A stretch of DNA of 39,919 bases from Elusimicrobiota bacterium (GCA_016212825.1 JACRDS010000072.1:1-39919), one strand, 5' to 3'; shown: positions 6,907 to 17,070, counted from the stretch's first letter. Numbers and translations: made by a program. The notes: generated by a model not told the origin, from the sequence alone.

Positions 6907-6925
6907 CGGCCGCGGAGCGCGGCCG
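6907..6925. promoter_or_regulatory. 8-bp hairpin in the divergent spacer, in the leader of the 6888 gene
   Basis: CGGCCGCG (6907-6914) and CGCGGCCG (6918-6925) form a perfect 8-bp stem with loop GAG. On the minus strand it sits in the predicted 5' leader, immediately before the AGGAGG ribosome site, and could affect translation or mRNA stability. Confidence 0.4.
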
Positions 6926-6988
6926 GATGCTCGACTATTCTATGAAGGCTGGGTCAGAGCAACGTCAAAACGGCGCGGGCCGGACCCC

Positions 6989-7018
6989 TTGCTATACCGG
7001 TATTTTAATTCCTATATA
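6989..7018 (+). promoter_or_regulatory. Promoter of the OmpR-type regulator
   Basis: TTGCTA (6989-6994) and TATATA (7013-7018) are 18 bp apart. The expected start is near 7025, right at the GGAGG (7026-7030), so the leader would be about ten bases. The surrounding AT-rich stretch stands out in this GC-rich region. Confidence 0.55.
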
Positions 7019-7034
7019 TATGAGCGGAGGCTCG

Positions 7035-7733
7035 ATGCCTAGGCAGAGGATACTCGTCGTCGAAGACCATCCGGACATGAACCGGTTCTACGACAACCTG
7101 CTGCGCCAGCTCGGCCGCAAGACCCCTCTGGAGTACTTCCTGGCCAAGAGCGTGCCCGAGGCGCGCCGGCTGATGGAGAAGCAGGCCGTGGATCTCATCA
7201 TCCTGGACTGGATGCTGCCCGGGACCTCCGGCCTGGACCTGCTCAAGGAGGTGCGCGGCCGGCACGAGCATAAGGACATCCTGGTCATCGTGGTCACGGC
7301 CAAGGGCATGGCCAAGGACTGCGCCGAGGCCCTCGACGCCGGCGCCGACGACTTCCTCTCCAAGCCGTTCAACGTGGACGTGCTCCTGGCGCGCCTGCGC
7401 AGCCTGGCCCGGCGCCAGGAGCGGCCGTGGCAGGCGGCCACGCCCATCGAATGCTGCGGCATCCGGCTCGACCCGTCCCGCGGCGAGGTGACGGCGGCGG
7501 GCAAGCCGGTGCATCTGCATCCCAAGGAGATGCTGCTCCTGGAGGTGTTCCTTCGGCGGCCGGGCGTCCTGCACACGGCCGCCGCCTTGTGGGAGCGCGG
7601 TTGGGGCTTCGATTCCGACAACTGGGAGCACATCCTGGTCTCCACCATCTCCAGCCTCAAGAAGAGCCTCGGCCCCAAGAAGGGGGAGCTCCTGGAATGC
7701 CGCAGGAGCCTGGGCTACATCTTCAACCCTTGA
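7035..7733 (+). CDS. OmpR/PhoB-type response regulator
   Basis: This 232-residue protein has a receiver domain with an acidic pocket (VVEDHPD), phospho-acceptor D58 in LIILDWMLPG and Lys in LSKPFN. A C-terminal winged-helix domain of about residues 135-232 has IRLDPSRGEVTAAGKPVHLHPKEMLLLE (given in parts: a Trans_reg_C-like hairpin, then LHPKEMLLLEVF), and ends GYIFNP. It should bind DNA as a dimer after phosphorylation. The wing region LLECRRSLGYIFNP replaces the usual TVRGxGY signature, so it is somewhat divergent. The ATG at 7035 has GGAGG four bases upstream; ATG at 7020 is an in-frame alternative. It sits upstream of a short protein and a hybrid kinase that may form its pathway. Confidence 0.85.
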   Translation: MPRQRILVVEDHPDMNRFYDNLLRQLGRKTPLEYFLAKSVPEARRLMEKQAVDLIILDWMLPGTSGLDLLKEVRGRHEHKDILVIVVTAKGMAKDCAEALDAGADDFLSKPFNVDVLLARLRSLARRQERPWQAATPIECCGIRLDPSRGEVTAAGKPVHLHPKEMLLLEVFLRRPGVLHTAAALWERGWGFDSDNWEHILVSTISSLKKSLGPKKGELLECRRSLGYIFNP

Positions 7734-7808
7734 GGCGCCGCGCCCGCCCGGCTCTGACCTAATTCTGACGTCCGCTTCCTATCATATTTTAGAGATAGGG
7801 GGGTGCGG

Positions 7809-8114
7809 ATGAAGAGATGCGGCGACGGGATAGCTCTGGCTGACACTCCGGAGAAGTGCGTGGGGGGTACGGTCCTGGTGTGGGTCCTCGACCCTCTGGA
7901 TGTCGGCGTCGCCCAGGAAGTGGCCAAGGCTCTGTGCCGGTCCATAGGGCTGGACTCCGATGCGTGCTTGATGATCTCGGCCGAGGTCTCGGAAAAAGGG
8001 AGCGGCCTGCTCGGCTCCGATGCGGGCGGCCTGCTGGTGCTCTGCCCGCGCGGCGCCCGGGTCAGCATCGAGGCCGTGGATTTCCTGGGGCCGCCGGCTC
8101 CGACCCGGATCTGA
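7809..8114 (+). CDS. Short protein resembling the N-terminal half of RsbT-type ATPases
   Basis: This 101-residue protein has the segment GVAQEVAKALCRSIGLDSDACLMISAEVSE (in overlapping pieces: VAQEVAKALCRSIGL, then SDACLMISAEVSE). This recalls the start of RsbT-like serine kinase / anti-sigma ATPases (regulator helix, then N-box helix). It then reads GGLLVLCPRGARVSIEAVDFLGP, like the strand leading into the DxGPG box, but ends there. The Asn of the N box is absent and the ATP lid is missing, so it should not be an active ATPase. The assignment is tentative. The ATG at 7809 follows an AGGGGGG ribosome site. The hybrid kinase begins 22 or 55 bases after its stop, so the two are probably co-transcribed. 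Confidence 0.5.
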   Translation: MKRCGDGIALADTPEKCVGGTVLVWVLDPLDVGVAQEVAKALCRSIGLDSDACLMISAEVSEKGSGLLGSDAGGLLVLCPRGARVSIEAVDFLGPPAPTRI

Positions 8115-8136
8115 CTGTCGTCCGCCATCTCCATCG

Positions 8137-10404
8137 ATGAGCAGCCAGGGACGCAGGGGTCTGAGCGTGATGAGCCCGGCAGCCGCCATCCTCCTCCGGA
8201 TCGTCGCCATCATCGTCCTGGCGCAGGTGCTGATGCGCCTGATCCTGGACAACTTCCTGCCTCTGCCCCCGGCCTGGGGGGAATATCTGCTGAGCATACT
8301 CCTGGCTCTGGCCTTCGCCGTCCCCCTCCTCTATCATCAGATCCGGCGCGAGATCAGGCGCCGGACAGAAGCGGAGACGGAACTGCGGCGGCGGGCCGAA
8401 TCGCAGTCCGCCCTCCATGAAATCGCGCGACTCTCCTTCGGGGATCTGCCTTTGGAGGAGTTCCTCAGCCGGGCGCTCGACCGGATCCTCGCCGTGGAGT
8501 GGCTGGGCCTGGGGCGCAAAGGGATGATCTTCTCGGCCGACCAGAAGGAGCAGGCGCTGCTGCTGCGCGCTTGCCGCGGCCTGGAGGCTGATTCGGACGT
8601 GTGCACCCGCGTCGCTTTCGGAGAATGCGTCTGCGGCCGGGCCGCCGGCAGCCGGACGGTCGTGACGGGAGGGGAGGACGACCCCGAGCACCGGCGCCGG
8701 CATCCCTGCGCCGTCCCCCACGGGCATTGCGCGGTCCCCATCCTGCAGGGAGACCTCTGCCTGGGCGTGCTCCAGGTGAATCTCAAGCCCGGCCAGCCCT
8801 GCCCGCCCGAGGCGGCCGCGTTCCTGCAGGCCGTCGCCGGCCTGGTGGCGGGCATCCTGGCGCGCGGCGCGGCGGAGGAGGAGCGCAACCGGCTGGCCAC
8901 GGCCATCGAGCAGGCCACGGAGAGCGTGATCATCACGGACCCGCGCGGGCTCATCCAGTACGTCAACCCGGCCTTCACCCGCTCGACCGGCTATGCCCGC
9001 AGCGAGGCGATGGGCCAGACCCCCCGCCTGCTCAAGAGCGGGCGCCACGGCCCGGAGCTCTACGAGACCCTTTGGCGGACCATCCGCAGCGGCAACATCT
9101 GGGAGGGCCGCCTGACGGACCGGAGGAAGGACGGGGCCCTCTTCGAGAACGAGATCACCATCACGCCGGTCAAGGAGAACGGCGGGAACCTGGTCAACTA
9201 CGTCGCGGTCTGCCGCGACATCACGGTCCTGTCCGCCCTGGAGGAGCAGATGCGCCGGTCCCAGAAGATGGAGGCGGTCGGGCTGCTGGCCGGAGGCATC
9301 GCCCACGACTTCAACAACGTCCTGACCACCATCGTGGGTTACAACTACTTCATCATGGAGGCCCTGGAGCCCGGCCATCCCCTGCGCGCCTTCAGCCAGG
9401 AGATCCGGCGCTCCGCCGAGCTGGCCGGGTCGCTCACGCACCAGTTGCTGGCCCTGGGCCGCCACCAGATCGTCCAGCCGCGGGTCATGGACGCCAACAG
9501 CGTCATCATGTCCTTGGGCAAGATGCTGCGCCGGCTGGTGGGCGAGGACATCGAAGTGGAGCTGGAGACCCACCCCGCGCTCTGGCCTGTGAAGATGGAC
9601 ACCGGACAACTCGAGCAGGTGGTGCTCAACCTGGTCATCAACGCCCGCGACGCCATGCCCAAGGGCGGCCGCCTGACTTTGACCACCCGCAACCTCACCG
9701 CGCGCAAGGACCGCAGCCCTGACCCCGGTGTGGACCTGCCCCCGGGGCAGTACGTCTGCCTGGAGGTGCGCGACACCGGGGTGGGAATAGACGAAGCCGC
9801 CCGGGCGCACATCTTCGAGCCCTTCTTCACGACCAAGGAGCCGGGCCGGGGCACCGGGCTGGGGCTCTCCACGGTCATGGGCATCGTCAAGCACTACCGG
9901 GGCTTCATCTCGCTGCAGAGCGCTCCCGGCCACGGGACGGTGTTCCGGGTCTACCTGCCCCGGGTCGAGGGCGGGGTCCAGGCTTTGGTGCCCGGAGACG
10001 TCCCCAAGGCCGTGCGCGGCGGGCATGAGACCATCCTGGTGGTGGAGGACAACGACGCCCTGCGCGCCATCATCAAGAAGGCCCTGCGCGAGAAGGGCTA
10101 CCGGGTCTTCTCCGCGCGCAGCGCGGAGGACGCGGTGGCGCTGAGCGGGCGGCTCAAGGAACGCATCGAGCTCCTGCTCGCCGACGTGGTGCTCCCCGAC
10201 CTGGAGGGGCCGGAGCTGGCCAAGCGCCTCGCGGCGTCCCGCCCCGAGCTGCGGGTGCTCTTCATGTCCGGATATCCGGGCGGCGTCGGGGCGCAGGGCA
10301 CCTTGGGGCAGGAGGCGCCGCTCATCGAGAAGCCGTTCTCGCCGGAGCAGTTGCTCGGCTTCGTGCGCCGGGCGCTCGACGCGTCCCAGGTCGAGATGTT
10401 CTAG
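8137..10404 (+). CDS. Hybrid sensor histidine kinase (2 TM, Cys/His GAF, PAS, HisKA, HATPase, REC)
   Basis: This 755-residue protein has two membrane helices (about 17-37 and 50-66) separated by only about a dozen residues, so almost no sensor is exposed outside. A coiled linker and a GAF domain (about 100-245) follow, with [13 protein letters not shown] and PHGHCAVPI. Next come a PAS domain (about 252-365), HisKA (H390 in [11 protein letters not shown]), an HATPase with [17 protein letters not shown] and [11 protein letters not shown], and a C-terminal receiver with the aspartate in [10 protein letters not shown] and Lys in IEKPFSP. The GAF-PAS-HisKA order matches the kinase at 38238, so the two are paralogues. 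Starts at 8137 and 8170 are both possible; neither has a strong Shine-Dalgarno. Confidence 0.85.
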   Translation: MSSQGRRGLSVMSPAAAILLRIVAIIVLAQVLMRLILDNFLPLPPAWGEYLLSILLALAFAVPLLYHQIRREIRRRTEAETELRRRAESQSALHEIARLSFGDLPLEEFLSRALDRILAVEWLGLGRKGMIFSADQKEQALLLRACRGLEADSDVCTRVAFGECVCGRAAGSRTVVTGGEDDPEHRRRHPCAVPHGHCAVPILQGDLCLGVLQVNLKPGQPCPPEAAAFLQAVAGLVAGILARGAAEEERNRLATAIEQATESVIITDPRGLIQYVNPAFTRSTGYARSEAMGQTPRLLKSGRHGPELYETLWRTIRSGNIWEGRLTDRRKDGALFENEITITPVKENGGNLVNYVAVCRDITVLSALEEQMRRSQKMEAVGLLAGGIAHDFNNVLTTIVGYNYFIMEALEPGHPLRAFSQEIRRSAELAGSLTHQLLALGRHQIVQPRVMDANSVIMSLGKMLRRLVGEDIEVELETHPALWPVKMDTGQLEQVVLNLVINARDAMPKGGRLTLTTRNLTARKDRSPDPGVDLPPGQYVCLEVRDTGVGIDEAARAHIFEPFFTTKEPGRGTGLGLSTVMGIVKHYRGFISLQSAPGHGTVFRVYLPRVEGGVQALVPGDVPKAVRGGHETILVVEDNDALRAIIKKALREKGYRVFSARSAEDAVALSGRLKERIELLLADVVLPDLEGPELAKRLAASRPELRVLFMSGYPGGVGAQGTLGQEAPLIEKPFSPEQLLGFVRRALDASQVEMF

Positions 10405-10485
10405 CGCGCGTCACCTGCCCGTATGGAAAGCGGGGCAGGTGCCGTGCGTCAATGGCGTTCTCCTTAACGCACGGCAGCGCGCTAG
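10401..10485. terminator. Nested cruciform between convergent kinase genes
   Basis: Outer arms CTAGCGCGC (10401-10409) and GCGCGCTAG (10477-10485) are perfect and contain the stop codons of both convergent genes. Inside are two hairpins: CACCTGCCC (10412-10420) with GGGCAGGTG (10433-10441), and TGCCGTGCGT (10440-10449) with ACGCACGGCA (10467-10476). The two inner stems share two bases, so they compete slightly. The whole can fold as a three-way junction on either strand. A bidirectional terminator or RNA-end protector is the likely role; there is no T-tract. Confidence 0.6.
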
Positions 10486-11606
10486 GCCCGGGGCAAAGTG
10501 AAGTAGAACGAAGAGCCCCGGTCCACCACGCTCTCGGCCCAGATGCGGCCGCCGTGCAGCTCCACCAGACCGCGCGAGATCTCCAGGCCCAGGCCCAGCC
10601 CCGGCTGCTGGTCGGCCGGCTTGCCGGCCTGATAGAAGCGCTCGAAGATCAAGGCCAGGTCCTGCGGCGCGATGCCCAGCCCCGTGTCCCGCACGCAGAA
10701 GCGCACGAAGCCCTCCTCCGGTGCGATGGAGAGGCGCACGCTGCCCCCGGAGCGGGTGAACTTCAGGGCGTTGGTGACGAGGTTGGAGACGACCTGGTAG
10801 ATGCGCAGGACGTCCGCCCGCACCATCAGCCCGGTGTCCGCGGGGCCCTCGCACTCCAGGGAGATGGATTTCGCCTCGGCAACCAAGCGGTGCTCCGCCG
10901 CGGTCTCCTGGATGAGGGCCCAGGCGCCGACCGTCTCGACCTGGAGCTCGAGCTTCCTATTGCTGAGCTTCACGGCGTCGAGGAGGTCGCCGAGCAGGGC
11001 GGTGAGCCTTTCCGCTCCCTTGCGGATGGTGGAGAGGCCCTGGCGGACCTCCGGGGCCCGGCCGGGGGTGAGCTCCTGGCGCAGCAGGTGCGTGGAGTAG
11101 CCGTAGACGACGGACAAGGGGTTCTTGAACTCGTGCGAGATGTTCTCCAGCAGGCGCAGATGCCGGCCCAGGCGCGCCTGGGCCGCCTCCAGGCGGGAGC
11201 TTTGGCTGACCAGGTCGGTCTTGAGCCGGTGATGCTCCAGGGCCCGGCGCACGGCTGCGAGCAGCACGTCGGGCGTGAAGGGCTTGAGCACGTAGTCGAA
11301 GGCGCCTTCGCGCAGGGACTGCAGGGCGGAGGCCACCGAGCCGTAGGCGGTGATGATGATGCTCACGCAGAGGGGGCGATGCTCGCGCGCGAAGGAGACG
11401 ACGTCCAGGCCGGAGCCGGAGGCCAGGCGCAGGTCCGAGACGATCACGGAGAAGTCCCGGCGGCGCAGCTCCGCGCAGGCGGCCTCGGCGCTCGGGACGG
11501 CCGTCACCGTCCGGCCGGCGCCCTCCAGGATGGAGCGGGCGTAGCTCAGTCCCTCCTCGTCGTCGTCGACGAGCAGGATGCCCCCGTCTGGTTCCCCCGA
11601 ACCCAT
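10482..11606 (-). CDS. Receiver-histidine kinase fusion (REC-HisKA-HATPase)
   Basis: This 374-residue cytosolic protein starts with a receiver domain (LLVDDDEEG, aspartate in VIVSDLRLASGSG, Lys in VLKPFTPD). A coiled linker, HisKA with H in ENISHEFKNPLS and an HATPase follow, with NLVTNALKFT, DTGLGI and GLGLGLEISRG. No membrane segment is present. The receiver at the N-terminus suggests that it is a mid-relay kinase whose activity is set by another kinase, perhaps one of its neighbours. The ATG at 11606 is fixed by AGGAGG eight bases upstream. It has a strong promoter and an upstream operator-like region, and converges with the hybrid kinase across the cruciform. Confidence 0.85.
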   Translation of the reverse strand: MGSGEPDGGILLVDDDEEGLSYARSILEGAGRTVTAVPSAEAACAELRRRDFSVIVSDLRLASGSGLDVVSFAREHRPLCVSIIITAYGSVASALQSLREGAFDYVLKPFTPDVLLAAVRRALEHHRLKTDLVSQSSRLEAAQARLGRHLRLLENISHEFKNPLSVVYGYSTHLLRQELTPGRAPEVRQGLSTIRKGAERLTALLGDLLDAVKLSNRKLELQVETVGAWALIQETAAEHRLVAEAKSISLECEGPADTGLMVRADVLRIYQVVSNLVTNALKFTRSGGSVRLSIAPEEGFVRFCVRDTGLGIAPQDLALIFERFYQAGKPADQQPGLGLGLEISRGLVELHGGRIWAESVVDRGSSFYFTLPRA

Positions 11607-11639
11607 GCCGCGCACCTCCTTAAAGATGACCTCACGAGA

Positions 11640-11668
11640 TTGATAGCAGGAACACGCTGTTGCGTCAA
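11640..11668 (-). promoter_or_regulatory. Promoter of the receiver-kinase fusion gene
   Basis: On the minus strand TTGACG (11668-11663) and TATCAA (11645-11640) are separated by exactly 17 bp. The predicted start at about 11633 gives a leader of about 27 bases with an AGGAGG ribosome site. This promoter is therefore of the leadered type, unlike most others here. Confidence 0.65.
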
Positions 11669-11679
11669 TGCACATCAGT

Positions 11680-11710
11680 GTAACTCAGGATAACATGGAT
11701 GTTACTCAGG
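11680..11710. promoter_or_regulatory. Operator-like repeats upstream of the receiver-kinase promoter
   Basis: The direct repeat GTWACTCAGG occurs at 11680-11689 and 11701-11710, exactly 21 bp apart (two helical turns). Overlapping them is a 14-bp palindrome TAACATGGATGTTA (11691-11704). The sites fall about 50 and 72 bp upstream of the predicted start, where an activator such as an OmpR-type dimer would bind. The regulator is not known. Confidence 0.55.
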
Positions 11711-11719
11711 CTGCAGCGC

Positions 11720-11950
11720 TCATGACTGCCTCAGACAGTCCTCTGCACCAGGCTCGTAGCCTGCCGCAGGCGACCAGGAAGACCCGTCTCCCATGACCTC
11801 GGCCCGGAGCAGCCTAGCGAGGGCCGCGGTGAGACCGAGCCCGACGAAGTAGAGCAGGAAGAGCCCGGCGGGCAGGAGCACGGCCTCGGTCGCGGCCCGG
11901 GCCTCGCTCCAGGTCCGCGCCCAGAGCCGGCGCAGGCCCCCCGCGCTCAT
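11720..11950 (-). CDS. Small membrane protein, SxtJ-like context
   Basis: This 76-residue protein has one or two hydrophobic segments (about 20-48), a basic N-terminus and a C-terminal tail with SSWSP and LRQS. It overlaps the carbamoyltransferase-like gene by ATGA, so the two are translationally coupled. NodU-type carbamoyltransferases are often followed by small membrane proteins such as SxtJ or DUF5989, and this protein resembles them in position, in size (short) and in the order LLYF-x-LARL-x-W. The family call is tentative and rests mainly on context. It is the last gene of the purine operon. I see no strong terminator before the next promoter. Confidence 0.6.
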   Translation of the reverse strand: MSAGGLRRLWARTWSEARAATEAVLLPAGLFLLYFVGLGLTAALARLLRAEVMGDGSSWSPAAGYEPGAEDCLRQS

Positions 11951-13149
11951 CGCAGCACCACCAGGTCTCCCAGGACCATGGCGTTGAGCCGGGCGGAGCG
12001 GAAGGCGGCGATGGCGTCTTCCGGCGTGCAGGCCAGCGGCTCTCCCAGGTCCGCGCCGGAGAGACGCGGCAGGCCGGTCAGGCCGCGGAAGGCCCGCAGC
12101 AGCCCGAGCAGGCGCGGGTTCTGCCCGGCTGCGGCCTCGTCGAGCGCCTGCGGTGCCGCGGCATCGGGCCGCCTGAGGATGCTGCGATTGCCCCGGCTGC
12201 GGGGGCCGAACTCCATGCGGCCTTGGAACCAGCCTACGGACTTGCCCTCCGCAAGCAGCGCTGCGGTCGTCCGGAAGAGCTCGTCTTCGGGAAGCTCGCG
12301 GCCCTGCAGGCCCGCGTTGCTCAAGGCCCGGCGGATGCGCGCGGCCGTGAAGTCAGGGCCCAGGTACGGGTCCAGGAGCCTGGTCCGGGGGAGGCTCCAG
12401 AGGGAGTGACTCACGAAGGCGGCGGCGCCCAGGGCTCCGGCCGCGTCGCCCGCGGCCGTCTGGACGAAGATCGACTTGAAGCCCGAGTCCTCCAGGATGC
12501 GCTGGCCCGCCGCCTCGTCGGTCACGGCGGTCGCGGCCAGGCACAGGCTGTCGAGCCCGGTGTCGCGGCGCAGCTCGCGCGCCATGGCCGCCACGGCTGC
12601 TTCGCCGAGGTCGTGCCGGGCGGGGCGGCGCAGCTCCTCCGAGAGGCGCACGGTCAGGCCCGCGCCGCGGCCGCGCGCCGCGACCGCCCACTCCCCGCCG
12701 TCGTCGACGGTGAGGATGGCCGCCTCCGCGAAGGGCGAGGGGAGGAACGCCGCCGCGGCCTGGGCCAGATGGCGCTTGACGAAGAAGACCGGCCCCGCGA
12801 AGCCCGTCTCCTCGCGCACGGTCATGGGCAGGCAGAGCCCGTCCTTCAGCCAGCCGGGCATCTCGGCCCGGAAGCGGCCGAACGAGCCGGGCCAGGAGCG
12901 CAGGTGCCCGGCCAGGACGCGGGCCAGCTTCAGGAAAGGCTTCTCGTGGAAGACGACCGCGTCGAGGTCCAGCGCCGTGATCCCGCCGGCCTGCAGGCAG
13001 TAGTTGAGGGCCCGCAAGGGCAGTCCGGCGCAGCCGGCGCCGCGGGAGAAGCGGGTTTCCTGGGCGGCGGCTATGACCCGGCCGCCCTGCATGAGGCAGG
13101 CTGCGGCGTCGGGAGCGTGGGCGCTGAGCCCGAGGACCTGGGAGTTCAG
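11947..13149 (-). CDS. Shrunken, probably inactive NodU/TobZ-type carbamoyltransferase homologue
   Basis: The N-terminus [22 protein letters not shown], the central [20 protein letters not shown], the [17 protein letters not shown] strand and [16 protein letters not shown] (310-325) mark the NodU/HypF-like carbamoyltransferase superfamily. The protein has 400 residues, against about 570-600 for typical members. The usual HHLSHA metal motif reads RHLAQAA (126-132), LAGGVALN reads LAATAVTD, the KVMGLAPYG segment is missing, and so is the RExFRPFAP / H-x-DGTxR part of the C-terminal domain. O-carbamoylation of a sugar is the family role, but loss of these motifs argues against normal catalysis. 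The start appears to be CTG at 13149, overlapping the purE stop as CTGA. No ATG, GTG or TTG lies before the conserved region. Confidence 0.75.
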   Translation of the reverse strand: MNSQVLGLSAHAPDAAACLMQGGRVIAAAQETRFSRGAGCAGLPLRALNYCLQAGGITALDLDAVVFHEKPFLKLARVLAGHLRSWPGSFGRFRAEMPGWLKDGLCLPMTVREETGFAGPVFFVKRHLAQAAAAFLPSPFAEAAILTVDDGGEWAVAARGRGAGLTVRLSEELRRPARHDLGEAAVAAMARELRRDTGLDSLCLAATAVTDEAAGQRILEDSGFKSIFVQTAAGDAAGALGAAAFVSHSLWSLPRTRLLDPYLGPDFTAARIRRALSNAGLQGRELPEDELFRTTAALLAEGKSVGWFQGRMEFGPRSRGNRSILRRPDAAAPQALDEAAAGQNPRLLGLLRAFRGLTGLPRLSGADLGEPLACTPEDAIAAFRSARLNAMVLGDLVVLR

Positions 13150-13631
13150 GGGAGCTTCTGCGCCAGGACGCTCTTGGTCTGGCCGCGGCGGAAGGCTTCC
13201 AGACGCCGCTTGAGGCCGGCGTCCGAGAGCGCCAGGATGGCCACCGCGAGCAGAGCCGCGTTGGCCGCCCCGCCCTCGCCGATGGCAAAGGTCCCCACGG
13301 GCACTCCCTTGGGCATCTGCACGATGGAGAGCAGGGAGTCGAGCCCGCCCAGGTGCTTGGAGGCCATGGGCACTCCCAGCACCGGCAGGGCGGTCTTGGC
13401 CGCGACCACGCCGGCCAGGTGGGCGGCGCCCCCGGCGCCCGCGATGACCACCCGCAGGCCGCGGCCTTGCGCCGAGGCCGCGTAGCGGGCCACCGCGTCC
13501 GGGGCCCGGTGCGCCGACAGGACCCGGCATTCGTGCTCCACCGCGAAGCCCTTGAGGATCTCGGAGGCGGCCTTCATGGCCTCCCAGTCGCTGCGGCTGC
13601 CCATCAAAATACCGACCAGTGGCTTCTTCAT
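13146..13631 (-). CDS. purE: N5-carboxyaminoimidazole ribonucleotide mutase (PurE)
   Basis: This 161-residue protein has the class I PurE signature: [10 protein letters not shown] at the N-terminus, [29 protein letters not shown] and [13 protein letters not shown]. PurE converts N5-CAIR to CAIR in step six of purine synthesis. The partner PurK, which makes N5-CAIR, is not in the window. Its ATG overlaps the purD stop as ATGA. Its own stop overlaps the start of the carbamoyltransferase-like gene. Confidence 0.95.
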   Translation of the reverse strand: MKKPLVGILMGSRSDWEAMKAASEILKGFAVEHECRVLSAHRAPDAVARYAASAQGRGLRVVIAGAGGAAHLAGVVAAKTALPVLGVPMASKHLGGLDSLLSIVQMPKGVPVGTFAIGEGGAANAALLAVAILALSDAGLKRRLEAFRRGQTKSVLAQKLP

Positions 13632-14892
13632 CGGATCGCCAGTATCTCCCCCGCGATGTCGCGCCGGTAGTGCATGCCGTCGAAGCTCAGACGGGACACC
13701 CCTTCATAAGCCAGGCGTTTGGCCGCGGCCGCGTCCGCCGCCCGGGCCGTGACTCCGACGACCCGGCCGCCGGCCGTGGTCCAGAGGCCGCCTGGCCGCG
13801 CGGTCCCGGCATGGAAGAGCATGAGGTCTTCGCGGGCCGGGAACTCCTCGATGCCGGTGATGGGGCGCCCCGTCATGGGCGCGCGCGGATAGTTCTCGGA
13901 CGCCAGAGTGACGCAGACGCAGGCCCCGGGGCGCACCTTGAACTCGGCCGGGCCGAGCCGCCCCTCGGCGCAGGCCAGGCAGAGGGCGGCGAGGTCGCAG
14001 TCCAGCAGGGGCAGGATGGCCTGCGTCTCGGGGTCGCCGAAGCGGCAGTTGAACTCCAGGACCTTGGGGCCCTGGGCGGTCAGCATGAGCCCGGCGTAGA
14101 GCACGCCGCGGTAGTCCAGCCCGTCGGCGCGCAGGCCGGCCAGGACCGCGTCGAAGATCCCGCGGATGGAGGCTTCCAGCTCCGCAGAGGTCTCCACCGG
14201 GGCGAAGGCGCCCATCCCCCCGGTGTTGGGCCCTTTGTCGCCGTCGAGGAGCCGCTTGTGGTCGCGGCTGTGGGGCAGGAGCTTGTAGGTCCGGCCGTCC
14301 ACCAGGGCCAGGACGGAGAGCTCAGGGCCGCAGAGGCACTCCTCGATGACCACGGTCTCGCCTGCGGCCTGCAGGGTCTTGAGGCGCATGAAGTCCTCGA
14401 CCGTCTCCTTGGCCTCCTCCCGGTCCGCGCAGACCCGCACGCCCTTGCCCGCGGCCAGGCCGTCGGCCTTGACCACGAGGGGGCCCTTCATGGAGTCGAT
14501 GGCCGAGGCGGCCTCCGCGGTCGTGGCGCAGGAGCGGCCCCGCGCCGTGGGGATGCGGTGGCGGGTCAGGAAGCGCTTTGCGAAGGACTTGGAGTATTCG
14601 AGCCGGGCCGCCGCTTGGCCCGGGCCGAAGACGCGGACCGCGGCCTTGCGCAGGACGTCGGCCACGCCCGCGGCCAGGGGCCCCTCCGGACCCACGATGA
14701 CCAGGTCCACCCCTTTCTCGGCGCAAAAGCCCGCCACCGAGAGGCCGTCGCAGGGGTCCAGCGCCACGCATTCGGCCAGGGCGGCGATGGCGTCGGAGCC
14801 CGGGGCGCAGTAGAGCTTCTGGACCAGGCGGCTCTGGGCCGTCCTCCAGGCCAGGGCGTGCTCGCGCCCGCCGGAGCCCAGGATCAAGACCT

Positions 14893-14896
<4 letters not shown>
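13628..14896 (-). CDS. purD: Phosphoribosylamine-glycine ligase (PurD)
   Basis: This 422-residue ATP-grasp enzyme has the usual GARS length. It starts [17 protein letters not shown] and contains [13 protein letters not shown] in the ATP-grasp core, [13 protein letters not shown] and [11 protein letters not shown], all diagnostic of PurD. It joins glycine to phosphoribosylamine in step two of purine synthesis. It overlaps purF upstream and purE downstream by ATGA. Confidence 0.96.
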
Positions 14897-16287
<1,391 letters not shown>

Positions 16288-16293
16288 TGGGTT

Positions 16294-17070
16294 CTAGCCT
16301 CGGCAGTACTCCACGGCGTTGCGGAACATCTCGAGGCCCACGCCCTCCTTGACGAAGGTCTGCCTGGTCCAGTTGGGATGCTGGAACCTCGTGGTGTAGC
16401 GCTCCGGATGCGGCATCATGCCCAGGCAGTTGCCCTCCGGATTGGTCAGGGCCGCGATGTTGAAGATGGAGCCGTTGGGGTTGGCGGGGTAGCCCGCCAG
16501 CTTGCCGTCGTCGCTGACGTACTGCATGGCGATCGACTTGTTCTTCTTGAGATCCTCGAGCTGGCGGGGGGACTTGAGGACCAGCTTGCCCTCCCCGTGG
16601 GCCACGGGCAGCTCGATCATCTCGGGCAGCCCTTTGAAGAAGAGGCAGGAACTCTGGGTGTTGAGGCGCAGGTGCACCCAGCGCGCCTCGAACCGGCCGG
16701 AGTCGTTGGCCGTGAAGCCCGCCGTCTGCTCGCCGCCGTGCGAGGCCGGGAGCACCCCGGCCTTGACCAGGGCCTGGAAGCCGTTGCAGATGCCCAGCAC
16801 CGGCCGGCCCAGGCGCACGAAGTTGCGCAGCTCCTTGAAATAGAGCCGAATCTGGTTGGCCAGGATGCGCCCGGCGCCCACGTCGTCGGAGTAGGAGAAG
16901 CCGCCGGGCAGGATCAGGATGTCGAAATCCATGAGCTTGGTCTTGCCGGTGCGGACGCGGTCGATGTGCACGCGCTCCGAGGCGCCGCCCACGGCGTCGA
17001 AGGCGGCCGCGGTCTCCAGGTCGCAGTTCGTGCCGGCCGCGCGCAGGACCAGGACCTTGGGCTTCTTCAT
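16294..17070 (-). CDS. purQ: FGAM synthase glutaminase subunit (PurQ)
   Basis: This 258-residue class I glutamine amidotransferase starts KVLVLRAAGTNCD. Its nucleophile is C95 in LGICNGFQ, and the His-Glu pair is in MMPHPER. The FSYSDDVGAGRI segment is typical of PurQ. It supplies ammonia to PurL in the PurSQL complex that makes FGAM. It is slightly longer than the usual 225-230 residues. Its ATG overlaps the purL stop as ATGA. Confidence 0.95.
   Translation of the reverse strand: MKKPKVLVLRAAGTNCDLETAAAFDAVGGASERVHIDRVRTGKTKLMDFDILILPGGFSYSDDVGAGRILANQIRLYFKELRNFVRLGRPVLGICNGFQALVKAGVLPASHGGEQTAGFTANDSGRFEARWVHLRLNTQSSCLFFKGLPEMIELPVAHGEGKLVLKSPRQLEDLKKNKSIAMQYVSDDGKLAGYPANPNGSIFNIAALTNPEGNCLGMMPHPERYTTRFQHPNWTRQTFVKEGVGLEMFRNAVEYCRG

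Noticed and set aside
11947-13530. A longer carbamoyltransferase ORF starting inside purE
   Set aside because: The extension overlaps purE in another frame, has Gly/Arg-rich nonsense composition and shows no family motifs.
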